Source: an uncultured Hyphomicrobiales bacterium (GTDB lineage: Bacteria; Pseudomonadota; Alphaproteobacteria; Rhizobiales; Xanthobacteraceae). From it: DNA of 35,491 bases. Positions within the stretch are counted from its first letter, which is position 1. Every line of letters begins with the position of its first letter. Location: positions 1 to 35,491 of the forward strand of contig CAIMEA010000157.1 of NCBI GenBank assembly GCA_903839845.1, in the 5' to 3' direction. Below are positions 29,022 through 35,491 of the stretch, piece after piece. The translations under genes and the position numbers were made by a program. The notes below the pieces were generated by a model that saw only the letters and a program-made list of their open reading frames with translations, made no database searches and had not been told where the DNA came from.

Positions 29022-30098
29022 TCAATATGGGAATGGCCACACCCTCAGTTTCTGTTTGCCGATCTGCCAAAGCCGCGCCAGACCGGCGGGCTCGGCGATC
29101 AGGAAGATGACGATGAGCGCGCCGATCACCATGTACTGGATATGATCGACGGTCGCCGACTGGATCGGAATGCCCAGTTTCGGCGGGATATAACGCAGCA
29201 CGATCGGCAGGATGAAAATCAGCGCGGCGCCGAAGAACGAACCGGTCAGGCTGCCGAGACCGCCGATGATGACCATGAACAGAATGAAGAACGACAGATT
29301 GACGTCGAACACCGACGGCTCGGCGCTGCCGTACCACATGAAGACCAGCAGGGCGCCGGCGACGCCGCTGTAGAACGACGAAATCGCGAAGGCGAGCAGC
29401 TTGGTCTGCAACAGCCGGATGCCGATGAGTTCGGCGGCGAGATCCATGTCGCGCACCGCCATCCACATGCGGCCGATGCGGCCATGCACCAGGTTGGAGG
29501 CGAGCCACGTCATGACGATGACGATGCCCAGCACGACGAAATAACGCGTGGTGAAACTCGACGTCGCGCCGGTCACCGGAATACCGAACAGAGCGCGGGT
29601 CGGCACTTCGATCGCGCCGGACGTATTGTAGTTATAAAACCACGGCTGGCGGATGAAGCACCACGACAGGAAGAACTGCGCGGCGAGCGTGGCGACGGCG
29701 AGATAGAAGCCCTTGATGCGCAGCGACGGCAGACCGAACACCACGCCGACCGCGGCCGAAAAGAATCCCGACGCCAGAATCCAGACGATGATGTTTACGC
29801 CGGGGAAATACGTCGTGAGTTTGTAGCAGGCATAGGCGCCGACACCCATGAAGGCGCCGGTGCCGAGCGACAACAGGCCGGTGTAGCCGGTCAGCAGATT
29901 GAGGCCGATCGACGCCAGCGAAAAGATCAGAAACGGAATCATGATCGCCTGGATCAGGAACGAACTGCCGAAATATGGAATGATGACAACGGCAATGAAC
30001 AGCACGATGCCGAGGCCAATACGGTCCTGCAGGATCGGGAACACCGCCATGTCGGCGGTGTAGCTGGATTTGAATTGGCCGGCCTCGCGATAGAGCAT
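29022..30098 (-). CDS. livM: Branched-chain-type ABC transporter permease LivM
   Basis: A 358-residue inner-membrane permease with about nine to ten hydrophobic segments (for example IGLGIVLFIAVVIIPYFG and LLTGYTGLLSLGTGAFMGVGAYA). The conserved LivM signature GLLSLGTGAFMGVGAY and the cytoplasmic coupling segment RIGRMWMAVRDMDLAAELIGI are intact. The start is taken as ATG 30098, 1 bp after the livH stop; a TTG at 30113 overlapping livH is in frame and would add 5 residues. It ends 104 bp before livK with no clear promoter between. Confidence 0.92.
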   Translation of the reverse strand: MLYREAGQFKSSYTADMAVFPILQDRIGLGIVLFIAVVIIPYFGSSFLIQAIMIPFLIFSLASIGLNLLTGYTGLLSLGTGAFMGVGAYACYKLTTYFPGVNIIVWILASGFFSAAVGVVFGLPSLRIKGFYLAVATLAAQFFLSWCFIRQPWFYNYNTSGAIEVPTRALFGIPVTGATSSFTTRYFVVLGIVIVMTWLASNLVHGRIGRMWMAVRDMDLAAELIGIRLLQTKLLAFAISSFYSGVAGALLVFMWYGSAEPSVFDVNLSFFILFMVIIGGLGSLTGSFFGAALIFILPIVLRYIPPKLGIPIQSATVDHIQYMVIGALIVIFLIAEPAGLARLWQIGKQKLRVWPFPY

Positions 30099-30099
30099 A

Positions 30100-31056
30100 T
30101 CAAATCCGTTCAATAATCTTTTCGCCGAACAGGCCCTGCGGCCTGAACAGCAGGAAAACGAGCGCGATCACGTAAGCCAGCCAGGTCTCGATGCCGCTGC
30201 CGAGCAACGGGCCCCAGTAGAACTCGCCGATCTTCTCGCCGACGCCGATGATGACGCCGCCGGCGATGGCGCCGGGGATCGAGGTAAAACCTCCGAGGAT
30301 CAGCACCGGCAGCGCCTTGAGCGCGATGATTTCCAGCGCGAACGACACTTCCGAGCGCGCGCCCCACATGATGCCGGTCGCCAGCGCCACCAGGCCGGCG
30401 GCGAACCAGACGATGACCCAGATCTGTTCGAGCGAAATGCCGACCGACAGCGCCGCCTTGTGGCTGTCGGCTACCGCGCGCAACGCCCGGCCGATCCGCG
30501 TCTTCTGGAAGAAGATGGCGAGCGAAGCCACCATGATCGACGCGATGATGGTGGCGGCGATATCGATCTTCTGCAGCGAAACGAAGCCGCCGGCGAATTT
30601 GAAATCGATGGCGCCGCGCGGCAACCCCAATTGCGTGGCGATCATTACCTTGGGATCACCGCCGAAAATCAGTTCGCCGAAGCCGATCAAGAAATAGGTC
30701 AGGCCGAACGTAGCCATGAACAAAATGATGTCCGGCTGATTGACCAGCGGGCGCAGCATCAATTTCTCGACGCCGACCGCGAGCAGGAACATGATGCCGA
30801 TGGTGATGGCGAGCGCGAGATAGGCCGGGACGCCTTTCTCGTGCAGGCCGACCAAAGTCAGCGCCGCGAACACCACCATGATGCCTTGCGCGAAGTTGAA
30901 CACGCCGGAGGCCTTGAAGATCAGCACGAAGCCGAGCGCGATCAGCGAATAGAGCACGCCCGCCACCAGGCCGTCCCACAAGGTCTGCACGAACAAATCG
31001 GGTGCCGCGCCCATCTGCATGAACGGATCGATGAAAGCTTTGTAGAGAATGTCCAT
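30100..31056 (-). CDS. livH: Branched-chain-type ABC transporter permease LivH
   Basis: A 318-residue inner-membrane permease with about eight hydrophobic segments. Conserved features are LWDGLVAGVLYSLIALGFVLIFKASGVFNFAQG, the hallmark LivH opening, and the coupling segment KTRIGRALRAVADSHKAALSVGI. The ATG at 31056 has AAGG 7 nt upstream. It precedes livM with almost no gap, so the two permeases are translationally coupled. A multi-hairpin element of about 80 bp separates it from livG upstream. Confidence 0.93.
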   Translation of the reverse strand: MDILYKAFIDPFMQMGAAPDLFVQTLWDGLVAGVLYSLIALGFVLIFKASGVFNFAQGIMVVFAALTLVGLHEKGVPAYLALAITIGIMFLLAVGVEKLMLRPLVNQPDIILFMATFGLTYFLIGFGELIFGGDPKVMIATQLGLPRGAIDFKFAGGFVSLQKIDIAATIIASIMVASLAIFFQKTRIGRALRAVADSHKAALSVGISLEQIWVIVWFAAGLVALATGIMWGARSEVSFALEIIALKALPVLILGGFTSIPGAIAGGVIIGVGEKIGEFYWGPLLGSGIETWLAYVIALVFLLFRPQGLFGEKIIERI

Positions 31057-31082
31057 CAGGGCGCCTTATCCTTAGCCATCAT

Positions 31083-31161
31083 GCCCCGCGCAGGCGGGGC
31101 ATCCAGCGCTGCAAGCTTCCGCTGCAAAGTCAGGGCTGGATCATCCGCCTTCGCGGATGAT
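31083..31161 (-). repeat. Intra-operonic multi-hairpin element between livG and livH
   Basis: Two perfect hairpins, GCCCCGC-GCAG-GCGGGGC (31083-31100) and a 9-bp stem with CTTC loop (31140-31148 with 31153-31161), flank an inverted pair ATCCAGC (31101-31107) / GCTGGAT (31135-31141). The second hairpin overlaps that pair, so alternative folds are possible. The composition matches dispersed 'ATCATGCCCCGC...' elements. It fills most of the 145-bp gap between livG and livH. Confidence 0.75.
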
Positions 31162-31201
31162 GACAGAATGGGCTTTGCGCCCCCTTTGCCAGAAACTCCG
31201 C

Positions 31202-32002
31202 TCAATGTGCCACCCCGAGATAGGCGTCGATCACCGCCTGGTTCTTCATCACTTCGGCCGGCGTGCCGTCGGCGATCTTGATGCCATGGTCGAGCACGAC
31301 GACGCGGTCGGACAGGTCCATCACCACGCCCATGTCGTGCTCGATCAGGGCGATGGTGGTGCCGTAGTGTTCGTTGACGTCGAGAATGAAGCGCGACATG
31401 TCTTCCTTCTCTTCGATATTCATGCCGGCCATCGGCTCGTCGAGCAGCAGCAGGTCGGGCTCCATGGCGAGCGCGCGGCCGAGTTCGACGCGCTTCTGCA
31501 AACCGTAAGGCAGCCGCGCCACCGGCGTGCGGCGGATTTCCTGAATCTTGAGAAAGTCGATGATCTCCTCGACGCGGTGGCGGTGCTCGACTTCTTCCAC
31601 CATCGCCGGACCGTGGCGCAGCAATTGCCAGAACAGGTTCTTGTGCATCTTCAGCGTGCGGCCGGCCATGATGTTGTCGAGCGCGGTCATGCCGCGAAAC
31701 AGCGCAACATTCTGGAAGGTGCGGGCGATACCGCCATCGGCGGCGTCGTGGGGCCGCATCTTGGCGCGCGCCTTGCCTTTGAAGGTGATAACGCCTTCCT
31801 GCGGCTGATAAAATCCGTTGATGACATTGAGCATCGACGTCTTGCCGGCGCCATTCGGGCCGATGATGGCGCGGATCTCGCCTTTGCGAATATCGAACGA
31901 TACGCCGCTGATGGCTTTGACGCCGCCAAATGACAGCGAAACGTTTGCAACCGACAGCAGGACTTCACCGGCCATCACGTCGGGTCCGTCGGGTGCTCTC
32001 AT
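31202..32002 (-). CDS. livG: Branched-chain-type ABC transporter ATP-binding protein LivG
   Basis: A 266-residue ATPase. Walker A is GPNGAGKTS, the signature motif is the LivG-type LPYGLQKRVELGRAL, and Walker B is LLLLDEPMAGMN. The ATG at 32002 overlaps the TGA of the upstream acyl-CoA synthetase (ATGA) and has GGAAGG about 5 nt upstream; a second Met at residue 10 is possible. It differs from the classical H-M-G-F order, coming first, directly after a ligase gene, while livF comes last after livK. Confidence 0.93.
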   Translation of the reverse strand: MRAPDGPDVMAGEVLLSVANVSLSFGGVKAISGVSFDIRKGEIRAIIGPNGAGKTSMLNVINGFYQPQEGVITFKGKARAKMRPHDAADGGIARTFQNVALFRGMTALDNIMAGRTLKMHKNLFWQLLRHGPAMVEEVEHRHRVEEIIDFLKIQEIRRTPVARLPYGLQKRVELGRALAMEPDLLLLDEPMAGMNIEEKEDMSRFILDVNEHYGTTIALIEHDMGVVMDLSDRVVVLDHGIKIADGTPAEVMKNQAVIDAYLGVAH

Positions 32003-33981
32003 GCCGCCTTCCCCAGCGTGCCGGGCACCGGCACCGGCTGCATGTCGTGAATCTTGACCCGCGCGCTCAGAGTGCCCTTGCGGCCGTCTTCGAACGTTAC
32101 CTCGGTCGAGATATCGGCCTCTTTCGATCCGTCATACAGCGCCTTGACCAGCGCCGCATAGCGCTCGGCGACGAAGCCGCGGCGCACTTTCTGGGTGCGC
32201 GTCAATTCGCCGTCGTCGGCATCCAGCTCCTTGTGCAGCACCAGGAAGCGCTTTATCTGCGCGCCGGCCATGACCTTGTCTTCCGCCATCGAGCGGTTCA
32301 CTTCGGCAACATGCCTCTCCATCATGGCATAGACTTCCGGATGGCCGGCCAGTTCCTGGTACGAGCCATAGGACACGTTGTTGCGCTCGGCCCAGCTGCC
32401 GACCGCCGTGAGATCGATATTGAGCATCACGGTGACGAAGTCGTGCTTGTCGCCATAGGCCACGGCTTCGCGAATGTCGGGGAAGAACTTGAGCTTGTTC
32501 TCGATATATTTCGGCGGAAACATCGTGCCGTCATTGAGCCGGCCGACATCCTTGGCGCGATCGATGATCTTGAGATGGCCGGTCTTTTCGTCGAAATAGC
32601 CGGCATCGCCGGTTTTCACGAAACCGTCCGGCGTCATCACCTCGGCGGTCTTGGCGGCGTCCTTGAAGTAGCCGATGAACATGCCCGGTGACTTGAACAG
32701 AACCTCGCCATTGTCGGCGATGCGGATATCGACATGTGGACAGGCCGGACCGACCGTGTCGGAATGGATTTCGCCGTCCGGCTGCGCGGTGACATACAGA
32801 AAGGCTTCGGTCTGGCCGTAAAGCTGTTTGAAGTTCAGCCCGATCGACCGGTAGAAGGCGAACAGGTCCGGCCCGATCGCTTCGCCGGCGGTATAGGCGA
32901 CGCGCACGCGCGAGAAGCCGAGCACGTTCTTGAGCGGCGCATAAACCAGGATATTGCCGAGCCAATAGAGAAAACGGCCGCCCAGCGGCACGCTTTCGCC
33001 ATTGAGAATGCGCTCGCCATATTTGCGCGCGACGCCGATGAAATAGTGGAACATCTTGCGCTTGATGGCGCTGGCGTCCTCCATGCGGATCATGACGCGC
33101 GTCAGCAGGACTTCGAGCGTGCGCGGCGGCGCAAAGTAGAAGCTGGGCCCGATCTCGCGCAGATCGGAGGTCGCGGTGTCGGCGCTTTCCGGGCAGGCCA
33201 TGCAGAAGCCGGCCACCAGCCCTTGCGCGTAATTGAGATAATGATCGCCGACCCAGGCCAGCGGCAAATAGGCGAGTGCGACATCCTTCTCGGTCAGTTT
33301 GTCGAAGATGACGGTGTCGGTCGCCGCCTGGATCGATCGCTCGCCGGACAGCACTACGCCTTTCGACGCGCCGGTGGTGCCGGAGGTGTAGAGAATGATC
33401 GACGGGTCGGATCCCTTGCCGGCGGCGATCTCGCCATCGAGCCATTCGCCGAGTGTGGGATCCGCGGCCAGCGCCTTGCGGCCGTCGGCGATGACATCGT
33501 CCATCGAACGCAGCTTGGCGTGGTCGTAGTCGCGCAAGCCGCGCGTTTCGTCATAGAGCATCAGCTCTAATTTCGGCAGGCGGTCGAGCACCGACTGGAT
33601 TTTGTCGATCTGCTCCTGATCCTCGACCGCGGCGAAGCGCACGTCGGCATGCGCCAGCACGAAAGAGAGCTCGTCGGCGACCGCGTCGGCATAGACCGGC
33701 ACCGGGACCGCGCCGAGCATCTGCGCCGCCATCACCGACCAGTAAAGCTTGGGACGGTTCGAGCCGACAATGGCGATGGTTTCGCCGCGCTTGAGGCCGA
33801 GCCGGCTGAGGCCGATGGCATAGGCGCGCACCAGCTCAAGCACCTCGGCCCAGGTCCAGGTCTGCCAGATGCCGAGGTCCTTGTGCCGCATCGACGGCCG
33901 CGCGCCATACAGGCGGGCATTGCGGACCAGCAATTTAGGAAACGTGTCCGCCTTCGCGGCGGCATCGAACGCCACAGCCAT
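31999..33981 (-). CDS. AMP-dependent acyl-CoA synthetase, long-chain (FAA1/FadD15-like) type
   Basis: A 660-residue adenylate-forming ligase (COG1022 type). The ATP loop is YTSGTTGASKG at residues 198-208. YGQTEAF is the A5 motif, and FVKTGDAGYFDEKTGHLKIIDRAKD carries the conserved TGD and the hinge Asp-Arg. Such enzymes activate fatty or aryl-alkyl acids to CoA thioesters, probably in the cytoplasm. The ATG at 33981 is preceded by AAGGGGAGG; an in-frame upstream ATG at 34011 is rejected because it would place this site inside the gene. It overlaps livG by 4 bp, so it is fused to the liv transporter unit and likely acts on the imported acid. Confidence 0.9.
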   Translation of the reverse strand: MAVAFDAAAKADTFPKLLVRNARLYGARPSMRHKDLGIWQTWTWAEVLELVRAYAIGLSRLGLKRGETIAIVGSNRPKLYWSVMAAQMLGAVPVPVYADAVADELSFVLAHADVRFAAVEDQEQIDKIQSVLDRLPKLELMLYDETRGLRDYDHAKLRSMDDVIADGRKALAADPTLGEWLDGEIAAGKGSDPSIILYTSGTTGASKGVVLSGERSIQAATDTVIFDKLTEKDVALAYLPLAWVGDHYLNYAQGLVAGFCMACPESADTATSDLREIGPSFYFAPPRTLEVLLTRVMIRMEDASAIKRKMFHYFIGVARKYGERILNGESVPLGGRFLYWLGNILVYAPLKNVLGFSRVRVAYTAGEAIGPDLFAFYRSIGLNFKQLYGQTEAFLYVTAQPDGEIHSDTVGPACPHVDIRIADNGEVLFKSPGMFIGYFKDAAKTAEVMTPDGFVKTGDAGYFDEKTGHLKIIDRAKDVGRLNDGTMFPPKYIENKLKFFPDIREAVAYGDKHDFVTVMLNIDLTAVGSWAERNNVSYGSYQELAGHPEVYAMMERHVAEVNRSMAEDKVMAGAQIKRFLVLHKELDADDGELTRTQKVRRGFVAERYAALVKALYDGSKEADISTEVTFEDGRKGTLSARVKIHDMQPVPVPGTLGKAA

Positions 33982-34062
33982 ATCCTCCCCTTCAACCGGC
34001 GCTCTTGGCACCGGCCCGCGTCTTCCCCTCAGCCGTCATTGAAGGACGGTCTTGTTTGTATT

Positions 34063-34092
34063 GATATGAAATCACCGCCGGAGGCGGGTCAA
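34063..34092 (-). promoter_or_regulatory. Putative sigma70-type promoter of the ligase-liv operon
   Basis: On the minus strand, TTGACC (34092-34087) and CATATC (34068-34063) are separated by 18 bp, with initiation expected near 34056. The -35 is good by alphaproteobacterial standards and the -10 is weak. The palindrome at 34110-34133 would be centred near -65. Confidence 0.4.
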
Positions 34093-34109
34093 GCCTTGGA
34101 CGGTTCAGC

Positions 34110-34133
34110 AATTGGTCGCAAGTGCGACCAATT
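34110..34133. promoter_or_regulatory. 24-bp perfect palindrome, putative operator of the ligase-liv operon
   Basis: AATTGGTCGCA (34110-34120) and TGCGACCAATT (34123-34133) are exact inverted copies around AG. It lies between the oxidoreductase stop and the acyl-CoA synthetase start. The core TTGGTC...GACCAA would suit a GntR, TetR or LysR-type dimer; the inferred position near -65 is where LysR activators often bind. No T run follows on the transcribed strand, so it is not a standard terminator. No regulator gene is in this part of the window. Confidence 0.65.
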
Positions 34134-34177
34134 CACTTGTTTGTGCTGCGATCCGGCCGGGCCGAACAATAATTTGG

Positions 34178-35491
34178 CTATTCGGCCGCTTTGAGGAATG
34201 ACGGGGCGCCGGCGCGGAATTGCTCGGTCAGCGCCTGTTCCTCGGCTCGGGCAACCGCGAGGCTGCGGAGCTTGATCGGTCCGAACCCGCGGATCTTCTC
34301 CGGAATTGAGGCAATTGCCGCGGCGGCCGCATAGTTGGACGGCGACAACTCGGCCAACAATGTCTCAATCCTGGCCCGGTACTCGGCCACCAGTCTGCGC
34401 TCCATGCGCCGCTCATGCGTGTAACCGAACGGATCGAACGGCGTGCCGCGCAGGAACTTGAATTTCGAAAGCACCGCGAAGCCTTTCAGCATCCACGGCC
34501 CGAACGATATTTTTTTCGGTTCGCCGCTCAACGGATCAATCTTAGCAAGCAACGGCGGCGCCAGATGGAACTCGAAGCGCAGTTCGCCGGCGGCGAAGGT
34601 CGATTTCACCCGCTCGATGAACGACGTATCGGTGTAAAGCCGGGCGACCTCGTATTCGTCCTTGTAGGCCATCAGCTTGAACAGATAACGCGCCACCGCT
34701 TCCGAAAGGGCAGTCTGGCCCGGCACCTTCGCGGCCTCCGCCGCGACAACCTTGTCGACAAAGGCACGGTACTGCCGCGCGTAGCGCGCACTTTGATAAG
34801 CGGTGAGGAAGACGACACGGCGCGCCACGATCTCGTCGAAGCTCTGCGACAGCCTCAATGAGTCATTCTCCTCGGCCGGACGTGGCGCGATCAGCGACTC
34901 GACCGCGGCCGGATCGACCGCGGCGCGGCGGCCATAGCGAAACGCGGCGAGGTTCATCGGCACGGCCTCGCCATTCATCTCGATGGCCTTTTCGACCGCT
35001 TCCGCCGACAAAGGCAGGCCGCCATTCTGATAGGCGTAACCCAGCATGAACATGTTGGCGCCGATCGAATTGCCGAGCAACGCGGTCGCCAGGCGCGTGG
35101 CGTCAATGAAATGGCTGCGGTCGCGGCCGGCGGCGCCGGTGATGGTGCGCCGGAGTTTCTCAGTCGGCAGCGAGAAATCGGCATTGCGGGCGAAATCGCC
35201 GGGGAGGAATTCGGCGGTGTTGACGATCATCCGCGTGTTGCCCGGCTTGATGGCGCCCAGCACTTTTTTCGAGCCGACCACCACGATATCACCGCCGAGC
35301 ACCAGATCGGCGCCGCCGGCCGCGACGCGGATGGCGTGAATGTCGTCCGGCGAATTGGCGATGCGGATATGGCTGTAAACCGCGCCGCCCTTCTGCGCGA
35401 GGCCGGCCATATCGATGATGCCGACGCCCTTGCCTTCCAGATGCGCGGCCATGCCGACGATGGCGCCGATGGTGACGATGCCGGTGCCGCC
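34178..35491 (-). CDS. Indolepyruvate:ferredoxin oxidoreductase, fused type (C-terminal part, runs off right edge)
   Basis: Only the last 437 codons are present; the reading frame is open to base 35491 and the start is outside. The fragment opens with GGTGIVTIGAIVGMAAHLEGKGV and GLAQKGGAVYSHIRIA, the gamma-type (oxidoreductase) domain of 2-oxoacid:ferredoxin oxidoreductases. It continues into the C-terminal extension seen in the fused about 1150-residue indolepyruvate oxidoreductases (ISFGPWMLKGFAVLSKFKFLRGTPFDPFGY, KIRGFGPIKLRSL). These enzymes decarboxylate arylpyruvates oxidatively to arylacetyl-CoA with ferredoxin. The TPP and [4Fe-4S] regions are beyond the window. It is on the same strand as the ligase-liv unit, 197 bp upstream of the synthetase, and together they suggest aryl or branched acid metabolism. 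Confidence 0.9.
   Translation of the reverse strand, partial: GGTGIVTIGAIVGMAAHLEGKGVGIIDMAGLAQKGGAVYSHIRIANSPDDIHAIRVAAGGADLVLGGDIVVVGSKKVLGAIKPGNTRMIVNTAEFLPGDFARNADFSLPTEKLRRTITGAAGRDRSHFIDATRLATALLGNSIGANMFMLGYAYQNGGLPLSAEAVEKAIEMNGEAVPMNLAAFRYGRRAAVDPAAVESLIAPRPAEENDSLRLSQSFDEIVARRVVFLTAYQSARYARQYRAFVDKVVAAEAAKVPGQTALSEAVARYLFKLMAYKDEYEVARLYTDTSFIERVKSTFAAGELRFEFHLAPPLLAKIDPLSGEPKKISFGPWMLKGFAVLSKFKFLRGTPFDPFGYTHERRMERRLVAEYRARIETLLAELSPSNYAAAAAIASIPEKIRGFGPIKLRSLAVARAEEQALTEQFRAGAPSFLKAAE

Noticed and set aside
34061-34075. An FNR-like box TTGAT...ATCAC upstream of the ligase operon
   Set aside because: The half-sites are five bases apart instead of four and the second half is imperfect.
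34160-34187. A hairpin GGCCGAA/TTCGGCC at the oxidoreductase stop as a terminator
   Set aside because: The stem is 7 bp with a 14-base loop, overlaps the stop codon and has no T run.

Overview
The window looks like a chromosomal segment of a high-GC alphaproteobacterium, most likely order Hyphomicrobiales (Bradyrhizobium / Rhodopseudomonas / Pseudolabrys-like). The grounds are NapA, GltB and Hsp20 sequences that resemble that group, a FixK/FNR-type box in front of nap, a ROSE-like leader in front of an hsp20 gene, and several families of dispersed palindromic intergenic elements. The assignment rests on recalled family resemblance, not on a search.

Layout. (1) 1-3761: an aromatic-acid catabolic cassette. 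It holds a MarR regulator (cut by the left edge), a Gfo/Idh/MocA dehydrogenase, a divergent phthalate-4,5-dioxygenase-like Rieske oxygenase and a NitT/TauT-type periplasmic binding protein. A perfect 16-bp palindrome sits in the divergent promoter region and a rho-independent terminator ends the + strand unit. (2) 3885-8323: a FixK/FNR box followed by a compact napEDABC operon for periplasmic nitrate reduction. (3) 8336-11535: an alpha/beta hydrolase; a small heat-shock gene with an RpoH-like promoter, a ROSE-like RNA thermometer and a strong terminator; and a two-gene unit of DoxX plus a proline-rich secreted protein. (4) 11916-18084: gltBD, glutamate synthase. (5) 18212-25378: a SGNH/DUF459-like secreted protein lacking two expected catalytic residues, a MltB-type lytic transglycosylase, galU, an outer-membrane beta-barrel protein and hemH. 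(6) 25421-35491, all on the minus strand: the 3' part of a fused indolepyruvate ferredoxin oxidoreductase, a long-chain-type acyl-CoA synthetase, livG-livH-livM-livK-livF, and a PaaK-like ligase.

How the genes work together. Two peripheral aromatic or organic-acid uptake and activation modules flank core metabolism. In the left module, the binding protein would deliver a substrate, the Rieske oxygenase would dihydroxylate it and the Gfo/Idh/MocA enzyme would rearomatise the diol, under MarR control. In the right module, a branched-chain-type ABC importer is coupled to two acyl-adenylating ligases and an arylpyruvate:ferredoxin oxidoreductase, which suggests uptake and CoA activation of aryl or branched acids. 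A 24-bp palindrome precedes the ligase-liv unit. The nap operon fits a facultatively denitrifying or redox-balancing lifestyle.

No tRNA, rRNA, CRISPR array, insertion sequence or prophage was recognised. I found no wholly novel multigene system. The best leads are the hsp20 thermometer, the degenerate SGNH protein, the ligase with an atypical P-loop, the 24-bp operator-like palindrome and the intra-operonic hairpins of the liv cluster.
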